A DNA stretch of 64,000 nucleotides from positions 271,769,501-271,833,500 of the forward strand of contig JAUMIR010000004.1 in assembly GCA_030847615.1 (NCBI GenBank). The letters are read 5' to 3'. Shown piece after piece: positions 44,990-55,930 of this stretch. The translations under genes were made by a program, and so were the position numbers. The notes under the pieces are model-generated. The model was not told where the DNA came from and searched no databases. It saw nothing but the letters and a program-made list of their open reading frames with translations. Positions within the stretch are counted from its first letter, which is position 1. Each line of letters begins with the position of its first letter. This DNA comes from Gambelia wislizenii. Taxonomy: Eukaryota > Chordata > Lepidosauria > Squamata > Crotaphytidae.

Positions 44990-45577
44990 GATGAGAGCTT
45001 TTAGGTAATCTAAGAACTCTTAGTTAACGCTGATAATGCTAAGCTGTACTTTTAGGTCTGCTGTATTTTTGTTTGGTTACTGAAATTCGTGCGCCGTTAG
45101 GCGCGCGCTTCAGGCTCTTGAGGGTAAAAGGGCAAGGTCAGAAGTTCAAGCCCCTCAGCAACATGAGATTCTCATGAGAAGACACTTTTGCAGGAAATTA
45201 AAACATAAAAACAAAAATAAGAAAGTTAAACTTTTAAAAAAGCACTGGAACACACTTTAAATGTTCCAAGTAAACTGAGGAGGGTCATAAAAAGTGCATC
45301 ACTTACCTGGATGTCACAATCTCACCAGGAATGTTCTGGCCAGACTGGCCATTGATGCTGCATTCACATGAGTTAGATCGTGGGAGGCTTCACACACTGG
45401 CAATACTGGCACTAAAGTGCCACTGGGGATCTATTGACGGCTTCAGCCATCAATAAAAAGGTACGTATTTTGGCCAGGACATAAACATAAAAAGGCAACA
45501 TTGTCTGATATGTGCGCCCTTTCCATTTATGTGGCGTTGTAATGACACCATATTTAGTGCGTCTGAAAAATTCCTTA

Positions 45578-46847
45578 AAGTGAAATAAAAGTATTCTTAT
45601 TGGAAATAACAAAGTGAATTCACACTTGCAACACACATTCCTAAGAACCATACAAGGCTATGAGTAAGGCAGAGAGACTGGATAGAGGGAGAGATTTGGG
45701 AATATAGGGCAATAGTTACCAGTCTTGAAGAGCAGAGTTTTGTGCAATGAAAGGGTGGCACAGGAGGTTCTGATCCAGCAGCACAGAGAGAGAGAGAGAA
45801 TGGCTTGGTTCATCCACCATGGCACACCTTTCTATTGTTGGGGGACTAATATTTATACCCTATTTCATATTCTGAAGGGGTATCAGTACAAAGCCTGTAT
45901 GGTTTCCCCACAGGATAGACAAAGGAAACCAAAACGTATCTGATTGTGTTAATGGCTGGGAGACAGGAATTGACTGGTTTATGACAACTTCAGAAGCTTG
46001 GACAGGAGAGGGTATAGGAGAGACTTTCATAGGAAAAGATTTGGGAATGGTCACTTAATTAGTTGATTGGATGAGTCATCACTGAGGTGCCCAAGGCTAG
46101 AAGAAAGTACTAGCACATGCCTTGTTAACAACTGTGTTTATGGTAATAAGATGCTTCCGCACAATCCTAATATGCACTTTCTTGACATAATATTTTAACG
46201 ACATATCCCAGGTCATTGTGACCCCCTACTGACCTTTTTAGCTTGCCCCAGCAAAGCTGACCCCAAAATGTGTCCACTATTTCCAATTATGAGATATCGT
46301 GGGGAGGGGATAGTAGGACATACTAACAAACATGGTGGCACCACACAGCAGGCCCAGCTTTGCCCACCAAACTCTACTAATACCCAGTGCTACCAGTACT
46401 CATTCCTTATGATGGAGCTATCATCTCGGGTTAGAATTCCCTGGGTAGCAAGGAAAACTTGGAATCTGGGGCTGAAGAGGTTATCAAGGAACTTGATCCT
46501 TATCTATGCAACATCATACTGACCAGTAGTACATTCTTCATTACATTCCATTTGGTCATAGTTCAGCAAGATGTCTATTTGGAATATTTCATGTCAGCTT
46601 TTGAATGTAGCATCAGAACAACTGTTCTGCCTCATAGAAAACATTGTCACAAGTCCTCACAATCATCTGATTCCAGAATATGTGTGGTCTTCTTTGTCCT
46701 TTATTTGGTCCAACCTGAACTGTATATCAAACCTATATGGTCCCACCCCATACCCCAAACTCAATATGGAGAGAGCCAGTTAGCAAAATTATCACTCAAG
46801 TGATGGAGACAGTTATGAAATTGCTCCCAGATGCCATGGATGAAGAG
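45578..46847. other. Intergenic, unrecognised
   Basis: Short ORFs only (e.g. 46459-46803 +). (AG)n short run at 45787-45799. No family identified. Confidence 0.4.
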
Positions 46848-47025
46848 CCAGCATGGTGTATTGGCTTGCATGTTGAACTACTACTCTGGAAACCAGGGTT
46901 CATAGCACCACTCAGTCATGGAAACCCACAGGGTGATCTTGGGTGAGTCACAGTCTCTCAGTCTCAAATCTTGTCAAGTAAAAAACATGACAGAAATTAC
47001 TTAAAGGCACACAACAACAAAACTA
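46848..47025 (+). mobile_element. tRNA-derived SINE, same family as 24388-24930
   Basis: AGCCAGCATGGTGTATTGGC, ACCAGGGTTCATAGCACC (box-B region decayed) and GGGTGATCTTGGGTGAGTCA, ending in AAGGCACACAACAACAAAAC. The middle is shortened. Confidence 0.65.
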
Positions 47026-47179
47026 GGGATGAAGCAGAAGCTGATAACCATGGGTCAGCTACATGGAAGAATTTTGTAGCTAAAAATAGCACCTACAGCA
47101 CATTCACAAGCTTGGAAGGGAATATGTTGCAGTTTACATCCATGAAAAAAAGGTGGCCGCAAGTGAGTCCAGAAAAATC

Positions 47180-47420
47180 TCCCTCCATTCCCCCCACTTT
47201 CCCCCCTTAAAGTGATAGGTGTGGAAGAGCTGTTTTCCACTTTAAAAACACTTGATACTTTTGCTCTGTCTCTTGCTGGCTGAACAATTGTGCTGGCAAA
47301 AACAAAAACCATGGCAGCTCTGGCATTGCAAGCCCTCACTTGGAGGCCCACCCCCTCCGAGGTTCGACCAATCAGCTTTCAGCTCTGCTGTGTCCCCTTT
47401 CAAATTGGTTGTACAGATAA
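47180..47420. mobile_element. Relative of the CCAAT/GC-box MITE, one end
   Basis: CACCCCCTCCGAGGTTCGAC followed by CAATCA (47348 on) matches the reverse complement of the left end at 10187. The opposite end was not found. Confidence 0.4.
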
Positions 47421-48682
47421 CCAATGATGGACATTTTCACTCACTTTTTAAAAAATATTGCGAGAAACAGCATCGGCTGTTATTGTGGTCTATGTGGAGT
47501 GTTCAGCCCCCCTCCTTCTTGATATGGTGAATCCCGGCAGGAGCTCATGTAAACGAAAGGTATTCTACCTGTATTCTTGCTGGATTTTTTTCATTGTGTA
47601 GATGATCCCCATATTACACTACCTTACTTTTGTGCAGCAACAACAACAATAAAGGGTTCTATTTAAGTTTTTGTTGTTGTTGTTGCCTGTGTTATACCCA
47701 GAGAATAAAATTTCAGTAGCTGCTTCTCTGCATTGGCATTATGCATGTGGGTTTTTAAGTACTGTAATAATAAAGCAATCTTGTATATGGTAGTGCTGTA
47801 GCATTTTGCTATAGTCACTTCATACCAGTTGGAGTGAGATTGTTATGAGATTCTGAGAGTCTCAGATTTACTATTAACATCTGTTTCACAGAGAAGTACG
47901 TATGTATGTTTTTTCATTAATTGCACTGAATGAGAGATTTAAAAGTGACACAGTGCTTTATAATTATCCTTTCCCCCACACCCCACTTTGCTATTTCACA
48001 AGAACATGGAAAAGGAATTAAAATCAAATTAATTTGTCATTATTTTTAGTAAGAAAAAGCAAAGTAAATATTCATAAGATTGGCTTAGAAACAGGAAATC
48101 ATTTGCTAATGAGTCCTTTGGTGTGTCTTTTGATGTAATTTTTGATTATGAAATGAAAATAAATTTGTATTCATTTTTCTAAGCCCCATTATTTCACTTT
48201 GCATTAAAAATCATAATGCAAAATTAAATCTTAAAATATTACTATTGGCTTAATTCTTTTCTTCCCACTGAAATTCCACCTATTTAAAATCAGGTCTAAT
48301 GCCATATTAAAAACACTTCCAAACACTACAACACCCCTTTGAAACTGCTGCAGTTTGTGTAGAACTTTGTTTGCAAAAAATATATTGCCCTGAGATAGGT
48401 GCTCGAAGACAATCAAATGGATATTCTGAGGTACTTACAAGTCTGAGGACAAAAAAAAAATCTACCCTGTGGGTCAGAAATTGCCTTGTTGATGGTAATG
48501 GAGTGAGTAGTTGAAAGGAGAACAATGAAAAGTTTCTCTTTAAGGCTGTTACCCTGCTTCTTTTTTCATTGTGTTATATGAAGGAAAAATGCACCTAGTG
48601 AAACCATATTTCAGTTGTTAAGACCATGTCTTCTTTTGACCACAGTACCCAACACTCTCATGTTAGTTGAATGACAGACTAG
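47421..48682. other. Intergenic, unrecognised
   Basis: AT-rich, with short (CAA)n/(TTG)n runs at 47637-47685. No gene. Confidence 0.45.
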
Positions 48683-49180
48683 GGACTTTATCAGACTACC
48701 CCCCAACCCTGTTCTTGTGCCAGAGTAATTTTGTCAAATTTTTATGCAGTAAAAGAACTCCCCATGGCACACTTACCTTGCATCTGCACTAAAGGCTTCC
48801 ACAGCAATGAATGAAGAGTGAATGGAGCTCCGTTCACTTCCTCTATTGAAATCCCACATTTTTGTGAAAGAATACATAGTATGAGAAATTTCAAAAATAA
48901 AAACAAAAAGAAGGGTCAAAAAGTTTTTAAAAGCACAAAAACATACTTAAAAACTTACAAGTAAATCGGGGAGGGGGAGGAGCTAGCATCAATGGCATAG
49001 GAGCAATTCCCAGGACTAGTGCTCAAGGTAATGGAATGAAATGAATAATTTCCCCTCAAAGAGGCACAAGGAGAGTTTTTGAAGGAAGATTTATGGCTGT
49101 GAACTACTAAGGAATGTTTATAGAGGAGTTAATTGCAGTTTGAAGAAGCCTAAAGTAAATAAATAGCTACTTTCAGTTTT

Positions 49181-49430
49181 ATGTGAAATTGAAGGCTTTC
49201 ATGGCCAGCATCCATAGATTTTCCTTGGGTTTTTTCCAGGCTGTGAGGCCGTGTTCTGGAATAGTTTCTTTCTGACATTTCACCTGCATCTGTGGCTGGC
49301 ATCCTCAGAGAATGGTTGTGTAAGTGTGTGTATGGAGTTTATATGCTGTGAACCCCTGTTTGGGAGGATATGTAAATTTGTGTAATTGAATGGTTAGTTT
49401 CTGGGTATAGAAATGCAAGGCTCGTTAGAG
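49181..49430 (-). mobile_element. Penelope-like end fragment
   Basis: Matches the non-coding end of the PLE at 40397-40905 (GAAGGCTTTCATGGCCAGC to AGAAATGCAAGGCTCGTTAG). The hammerhead-like motif at 49272-49310 (minus) keeps CTGAGGA and GAAATGTC. No target duplication was found; the join to L1 at 49430 is abrupt. Confidence 0.7.
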
Positions 49431-49865
49431 AAAAATATTATGGTATTAAGGAAAGAAATCGAGAAGAAGTTGGAAGAATATAAAAATATTCAAGTATCAT
49501 GGTTTGGAAGAGTAGCTTTAGTTAAAATGAAAATATTACCTAAAATAATTTTTTTGTTCAGAATGTTACCAATAAAAATATCAGAAATAGAACTGAATAA
49601 ATGGCAAAATATGTTGAATAAATATTGCAATAGATGGGAAAGAACAAGATTAAATAAATTATTTTGGTATAAATCACAGAAGGAGGGAGTACTTGGGCTT
49701 CCCAATATAAAAGGATATGATGAAGCTAATCCATTGAGATATGTTATAGAAGGAATTGTAGGACAGGAAGATTTACAATGGTTAGAAATAGATACAAGGG
49801 AACAGAAAAGAGAATATGGAATATATTTTTTGTATTTTTACGAAAAAGGAAATAAAAGGAATTGA
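49413..49865 (+). pseudogene. L1 ORF2 C-terminal region, first open part
   Basis: KKLEEYKNIQVSWFGRVALV, KMKILPKIIFLFRMLPIKIS and LNKYCNRWERTRLN match the region after the L1 reverse transcriptase. The start codon shown by the open frame is inside PLE sequence and is not real. The frame is lost after 49865 but L1 protein resumes further on. Confidence 0.8.
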
Positions 49866-50479
49866 GAACCCATTTTTGTAAAATATATTGGAAATATGGT
49901 ATAAATATAAGAAAGAATTATTGCGTATTGATTCAGTTTTAACACCAATTATAATGGCGGGGGGGATTTCCAAATAATTTGAAGGAAAAAATGGGAAAGG
50001 AATTAAAGAAAAGAGGACTAGAGAAAATAGAGGGATGGCTGTGTGAGAAAGGGAGTATAAGAGAGAAATTGTATGGAATGAAAATTTCATGGTTTGATTG
50101 CATACAGTTGGAACAATAGATTAAAAATTGGGGAAAAAGAATAACAAAGAAATAAGGGAGTTTACAAAATTTGAAGCTTTGGTGGGGAAAGGTGAAAAGA
50201 TGGATAATAATTAAAGGTTGAAAGATATTACAAGTGAATTATATAAAATATTAATAAAAATAATGATAATAAAGATGAAGTAGAATATTTAAGGAGAATA
50301 TGGGAGGAAGATTTGAAAGAAAAAAATTGAGATTATGAATGGGATAAGATTTGGAAACAAAGACAACTAAAAATATGTCAACATGGATACAAGAAAATTA
50401 TTATAAAATAATATGGAGATGGTATTTGACACCAGCAAGATTGCATAATATATAAGAATAACTCTAAATATTGTTGGAG

Positions 50480-50930
50480 AGGTTGTCAAGAAATAGGTAC
50501 ATACATGCATATGTGGTGGAATTGTAAATATGTACAGCAGTTTTGGGAAATGGTCTTTATAGAAATAGAGAACATTTTGAATATAAATATAGAAAGGAAA
50601 CAACATAGCATTGATGTCAATTTATAATGGAGAGAATGGGAATCAAGCAGAAAAGATTTAATAATAAATTTATTAACAGCAGCAAGATTAATTATAGCAA
50701 GATCCTGAAAATTCAAGTAAATGTACAAGTGGAGGAGTGGTATAAAAAAGTTTGGAAAATGGCAATAAATGATAAGTTAACATGTAGAATTAAAGTAAGA
50801 AGAGGAATATGAAAAGAAAGTGATTAAGATAAAATTTGGAAAGTATTTCTTAAAAAAGTATTACAGACAAAGGATGGGAGGTTACCTCCACAAGAAGAAA
50901 TGAGATTCTGGAAAGATTAGGTAACAGATA
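50480..50930 (+). pseudogene. L1 ORF2 C-terminal end, broken
   Basis: Around 50500 the plus strand gives TYMHMWWNCKYVQQFW then EMVFIEIENILN, the Cys/Trp signature near the L1 ORF2 C-terminus. Stops interrupt it. A run of about 15 G lies at 50959-50973. Confidence 0.7.
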
Positions 50931-51477
50931 ATGGCTCTGGTGAAGGGGAGCACTGAGGTGGGGGGGGGGGGGGTAGGGGAATTAATATAGTTGAAAAGAA
51001 TTATAGTAAAGAACTTATGTTAACTTTTGAAATTAGTTAATAGAAATATTGTTATGCTTATGGTAATATTATGTGCTTTACTAAATTAAGTATTGATTGG
51101 ATAGTATACTGTATGATTACAAAATTAATTTAAAAAGTTTTTTTAAAAAGTAAACCGGGGAGGGTAATAAAAGTGTGTCACCTACCTGGATGTCACAATC
51201 TCACCTGGAAGTGTTCTGGACATTCTGGCCATTCATGCTGCATTCATGCAAGTACAATGGCACGCAAATTCAAATGCCATTAGTGCTGGCACAAAAGCGC
51301 CATGGAGGACCAATTGACAGGTTGAGCCGTCAATTTAAAAAGTACAGGTTTTGGACAAGACATAAACGCAAAAAGGCAATGTCTGGTATGCGCACCCTTT
51401 TGCATTTATGTGGCATCGTTAGGACATCTTATTTGGATAGTCTGATAAAGTCCTAGGTCTCCCAGCAATACAGATAT

Positions 51478-51715
51478 TTTTAATACCCTAAAGGCACCAG
51501 ATCCCAACTGATCATGGAAGCTAAGCAGGGTCAACTCTGGTTAGTACTTGGATGGGAGACCACCAACAAATACCAGGTGCTGTAGGCTATATTTAAGAGG
51601 AATGAACTGACAAAACCACTTCTATTCCTTGCCAAAGAAAACCCTATGAAATTCATGGCATCGTCATAAGCCAACAGGCGACTTCAAGACACATACATAC
51701 ACCTACACCAGTTGA
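51478..51715 (+). mobile_element. 5S-rRNA-derived SINE
   Basis: 51510-51592 closely follows 5S rRNA from CCAACTGATCATGGAAGC through TAAGCAGGGTCAACTCTGG, TTAGTACTTGGATGGGAGAC to CCAGGTGCTGTAGGCT, with its pol III internal control region. The 5' third is eroded. The 3' tail (CGTCATAAGCCAACAGGCGA then ACATACATACAC) resembles the BovB tail. A SINE, not a 5S gene. Confidence 0.85.
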
Positions 51716-52950
51716 TTCCAGTAAGACTTAATTTTGTTTTCCCCAATTTGTCATTCCAAATTATCTCCACTTCTTGGATTCATAATTAGTTTTACTGTTG
51801 CATTCCTCAGCTACTATGATACTCTTGTCATGCCCCATGAGCCTGATGAGGCTATAGAGCCAGAGGAGGAGGAGGAGGATGTTACAGTGAATGGCCCTAG
51901 GGACCCTGGCACAGGTTTATCTACATCTGTGCCAGTAGGGAACCCTACCAACCTAGAGGCTTAAGCAGAGGAAGAGCCTGGTCTGAGTGGATTGGCATCT
52001 CTTCCAGCAGAGAGTCCTGCCCACTCAGATAAGGAAGAAGAAGAGAAGAGGGACTTACCTCCACCGTCGTATACTCAGCAGTGAGCTCAAAAGGAGCTCA
52101 AAGGAGGTCTCTGAAAATTTATGAGAAGAACTTGCTTGTTAAGGAACACCTGGCAAAGCCTTAATTGCTTTATATAGGCTGGAAGAGGCAATGGAGGCTT
52201 TGTCAGAGGTCAACTGATCTCCCTGGAGAAAGCTTCCTACCTGCTGACTTTGGTGCCTGAATCCTTGCTGCCTTGACTCGTACCTTGACCTTGAACTACC
52301 ATTGCAGTTAATCCCAGTAGGTCTTCTCTTTTATCATATATCCTACCAGCTATTGCACTGTCTTCAAAGGTCATTACCACATGAGAGTCGGTGCAGTTAT
52401 AAAACAACTACTTCATAGAGATATAATTTATCAGTGTCATGTCTTCCCAGAGGTCCTTGATCCATTAACATGTAGGCACACTATATTCCTACTCATCTTG
52501 CTCACATTTTGTAAAGGAGCCTCATTCTCTATTTTAATGGGACACTGATCTAACTCCTTCTACTGCCTCAACATAAACAAATCTAGAATTTTCCTTCTTC
52601 TAAAAGTTCTGCTTGGTGGATGATTTTTCCACTAGTGCTAACTCCAGTGCCAAATGACTAGCCCCTTCCCTTTAATTGACCTTTTGTGTATCACATCTAA
52701 GGTCATCAGACCAAACTAAAACAGGGATGGGGAGATTAAAGTTAATATGCATTTGCATGCTGAGGTGAGATGTCTCCCTCCCCCCATCTCCCTACCTTCC
52801 TGCCCCAATAATGACCATAGGCACAAATGAACAGAAAAATTGTATTGATACAAGAAGTAGGAAGACACAAAAGTAGAATTGGCAATAAAATAGCCACAAC
52901 CTGTCTTGGTGATAATTGCCTGGTTGGTGCTTGAGCATGGGTAGGAACCG
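51716..52950 (+). other. Unassigned, possible retroelement remnant
   Basis: 51734-51964 has an acidic open frame (AIEPEEEEEDVTVNG) and a second acidic stretch follows near 52025. This could be the tail of a retroelement polyprotein or a spacer repeat; I cannot assign it. 52340-52950 has nothing recognised. Confidence 0.3.
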
Positions 52951-53272
52951 GGTATCAACCAACCCGCCTGTTGGTTGATGACGTATCGGTAAGCCCGCCT
53001 GCTAACTGATCACATGACTGGTCACATGACAGGGCCATGTGGTCCAAACCCAGCTGGGGTGTGTGCATCCTTCTCCCCTTACGGGTCTCCGTGGTCTTGA
53101 GCTTGAACTTGACCTGGGCATGGGCTGGACCCAGTACCAGAGACACTGGGCCCAGAGGTTGGATCCTCCATGCTCACCACCACTGAACCAAGCTGCATGC
53201 CATGCTGTTCGACATTTGCAGCTATCCCCAAGACAGCAGGCCTTCTGACTGAAGGGACTCAGTACAGGACTC

Positions 53273-54060
53273 TCAGAATAAAATGTTGAGTTCTGGCCAA
53301 ATGTAGGTGGTGAATGCCTTGGAGCTCCATCTGCCCAGGCGTTGGATAGCGGATGCTGATAGTCCTGCCCCTGCTGCCATGGTAGCGGCCCCGATGCGGG
53401 AGGAGTGTCCCCCAAATTCGCTTGCTGGGCATCCTATCTGTCACAGTGCTCTCAGAATGCTCGTCAACTGGAAGTGAGTCAAGGGTGATGCATCATCATT
53501 GATGAAAAGGGTTCCCTGAATGTCAGGGTTCTGTTGCAGGTACTGCCGCATAAGATGCACCGGGCAGGCCGTTCATTCGTCCAGCTTATGTAGGTGCAGG
53601 TGAGCCCCTCTTCCATGCTGGCCGTTCTTGGATTGTTGGATTCACAATCATAGGTCGGCCACGCCTACCATCACATCTTCCAGCCAGAGTGCCCGGCCAG
53701 ACTTGTCCTTCTTGGAGCCGCAGACCAGTTCTCCAATGCGTAGAGCTGCGAAGAAAGCCATGGTGAAAGCAGTGCAAAAAAGTAAAGTTTCAAACCTGGA
53801 TCTGCAGATGCTGCGTAGGCAAACAGTTTGCACAATAGGCCGTAGGTGATGGGTCTGCGAGAGTCTTGGTCCTGGGTCTTGCCGCAGCGCCACCCTTCAA
53901 CTGCTTTCCGTACTAAGAAAGTGCCACAGGGGTTGCCTTGCCCGGCCACTTTGCTAAAGAAGGAAATGGCCACCAGGTGTACTTCAATGGATCTCGGTGC
54001 CATGCCTTCCTCTTTCAAGGATGCCATGTAGTGTAGGACCTCGATTTCAGAGGATGGCCA
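53273..54060 (-). pseudogene. Tyrosine recombinase of the DIRS-order element, frameshifted
   Basis: The N-terminal part (54027 to about 53800) has APRSIEVHLVAISFFSK and RRPITYGLLCKLFAYAA. A frameshift near 53790 moves reading to FTMAFFAALRIGELVCGSKK, which holds the first catalytic Arg. A further frame has GGHSSRIGAATMAAGAGLSA with the H-x2-R pair, then IQRLGRWSSKAFTTYIWPEL with the presumed nucleophile Tyr, ending at a TGA at 53275-53273. All four signature residues can be seen but not in one frame. Confidence 0.75.
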
Positions 54061-54159
54061 GGAACTTCCATAGTTGTGCCTTGTCCTGAAGTTGAAGAAC
54101 TGTCGTACGGCCTTGGATTAACTGGCCTGGGTGGAAGGTGCCGGGAATTAAGTGCCCCC

Positions 54160-54700
54160 TGGATCACCGTTCCTTCCCAAGGAGCCAGAGCTTTGCCGGG
54201 AAGGTTACCACTGTCTGATCTGCTCCCACAGCCAACTCTCGAAACCTGACATCCTGGAATCGAGACAAGTCATCCGCTATTTCACTATTCATGCCTGGAA
54301 TGTGCCTAGCTGAGAAGGAGATGTTTTCTGCCAGATAGATGAGCAGGAATTCCCTGACGAGCCGCATGACTCTGTCAGATTTGGAGGACTGCTTGTTGAT
54401 AATCCTGACCACCGCCTGATTATCGCACCAGAAGCAGATCCTCTTGTTCTGGAACTCATCCCTCTATAGGCAAACTGCCACCACTATGGGAAAGAACGCT
54501 AGGAAATTTAGGTCCCTAATAATACCCGAGTTCAGAAGGCCACTGTTGGGTGCACCTGTGCCCATTGAAGAAAACCCCAAACCCAATACCTCCTGCTGCG
54601 CCGGACTACACCTGTAGTCCCTCCCCCAAGTCTGTTTCCTCCTGCCAGAAGGTGACCCCATTGTATTCCTCTAAGAAACGCAGCCATACTTTCAAATCCT
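54160..54700 (-). pseudogene. RNase H region of the DIRS-order element
   Basis: Frame 54412-54164 has VVRIINKQSSKSDRVMRLVR and ISFSARHIPGMNSEIADDLS, the DIRS/Ngaro RNase H pattern with the A-RHIPG...AD-LSR block. Preceded by FWCDNQ-like sequence in the same region. Confidence 0.7.
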
Positions 54701-54739
54701 CCTTAACTGCCCGGGTGAGCCGGATATGATGATGTGGTG

Positions 54740-55930
54740 ACCGGCCGCCCGTCATGATTCTGGCCAGCCTGAGACAGAAGGCCCTGCCTGGCACCATAAC
54801 CCGCAAGCAAAGTTGAGATGTCTGAGCAGAGACTGCACTTCCTTCAGTGCGGCCTTCTCCTTCCCCAGCAGGTGGCAAAGCTTTTCCCCAAGGCCTTTTA
54901 TTTGGTCTTCTGGAAGGCGTGAGATCTGTGCAACAGAGTCCAGCTCGATCCCCAGATAGACTATTGTGCTGGCTGGTCCCACTGTCTTCTCAGGTGCCAA
55001 GGGGACACCTAGTTCCTGTGCCAACTCCTAGAAGGCATGAAGAAGAAAACCGCATCCCCCCCCTCCAGCAGCCCCGATCGTACGGAAGTTATCCAGGTAG
55101 TGGGTGACTGAGGAAGAACCTGTCCTGTGCTGCAGGGCCCACTCCAAGAAAGTGCTGAAAGCCTCGAAGGCATAACAGCTGATGGAACACCCCATGGGAG
55201 GGCCATTTCATAGTACCACTGCCCCTGGAACTTGAAGCCCAGCAGGCAGTGCTCATCAAGGTGGACAGGGAGGAGCTGGAAAGCCGACTAAATGTTGCAC
55301 TTGGCCATAAGGGCGCCCGGACCGCAGGCCCTGACCAGACTAACCGCATGGTCAAATGACACATACTTAACCAATCAGAGCTCTGGTGGTATGGCATCAT
55401 TGACTGAGGACCCCCTAGGATAAGATAGGTGGTGGATAAGCCTGAATTCCCCCAGTGCCTTCTTGGGTACCACGCCTAAGGGTGACACCCTGAGATTATC
55501 CATGGGGGGGGAAGGGAAGGGGCCTGCCACCCTCCCTGCCATGCACTCCTTGGCAATCTTAGCTGCCAAGACGTCTGGCAGGTCCGTAGCTGACTTGAGG
55601 TTACCTGACTTGTAGGCCAACCTGGGGCCCGATGCCAGAATTCTGAAGCCTTCTGAAAATCCCTCCCGCAGGTAGGCGGCTGCCTGCCTGTCAGGGTAGA
55701 GAGCCAGGAGAGGGAGCATGGCCTGCAGCCGGATGGGGGTGTAGGCCCTGCGGGGGGTAAGAGGAGAATCCTCAGCTAGTGCTTCCCCCTTGTCTAGTGC
55801 TGCTCCCAGACCCTGCTTTGATGCTGGAGCAAGCAGGGCATCCAAAGCAAAAGGACAGGGAAGATGACCCAGCCCGGGGGCAGTTGGTCCTGGGCTAGCT
55901 CCCATAGCAGTTCTCACAATAATGCCTGAA
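54740..55930 (-). pseudogene. Reverse transcriptase of the DIRS-order element, frameshifted, YLDN in place of YLDD
   Basis: Upstream frame (to 55375) reads LGVVPKKALGEFRLIHHLSY and PRGSSVNDAIPPEL before a stop. The continuation has FKFQGQWYYEMALP and, in another frame, GCSISCYAFEAFSTFLEW. The catalytic motif is read as HYLDN at 55088-55099, with Asn replacing the second Asp. GVPLAPEKTVGPASTIVYLG then IELDS is the following block (55024-54752). Confidence 0.75.

Larger units (their letters stand above)
41004..45162 (-). mobile_element. Near-full-length CR1 LINE with two open ORFs
   Basis: Reads on the minus strand: 5' UTR about 45162-44990, ORF1 44989-44012, ORF2 ending at 41094, short 3' UTR and a tail of ATTCTATG units at 41004-41030. 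About 4.16 kb, in the range of full CR1 elements. Inserted in MITE copy d between CATGGA and TTCTCATGAG; a clear target duplication is not seen, as is common for CR1. The two long open frames suggest a recent insertion. Confidence 0.9.
40308..45574. mobile_element. MITE family copy d, split by a PLE and a CR1, TTA target duplication
   Basis: Starts GGACTTTATCAGATGAGCC and ends GTCTGAAAAATTCC, with TTA at 40305-40307 and 45575-45577. MITE parts are 40308-40396, 40906-41003 and about 45165-45574. Joined, they are collinear with copy a. The PLE and CR1 therefore arrived later. Confidence 0.8.
48976..51147 (+). mobile_element. L1 LINE insertion with 17-bp target duplication
   Basis: AAGTAAATCGGGGAGGG (48959-48975) and AAGTAAACCGGGGAGGG (51148-51164) flank it. 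48976-49180 is unassigned and may be L1 5' sequence, 49181-49430 is a PLE piece, and 49431 to about 50930 is the L1 ORF2 C-terminal part. An A/T-rich tail follows. Strong A bias on the plus strand fits L1. Confidence 0.75.
48683..51453. mobile_element. MITE family copy e, split by an L1, TAG target duplication
   Basis: Ends GGACTTTATCAGAC and GTCTGATAAAGTCC, with TAG at 48680-48682 and 51454-51456. MITE parts are 48683-48975 and 51148-51453. Confidence 0.8.

Noticed and set aside
51510..51592. 5S rRNA gene
   Set aside because: Only the 3' two thirds match and a SINE tail follows; it is a 5S-derived SINE copy.
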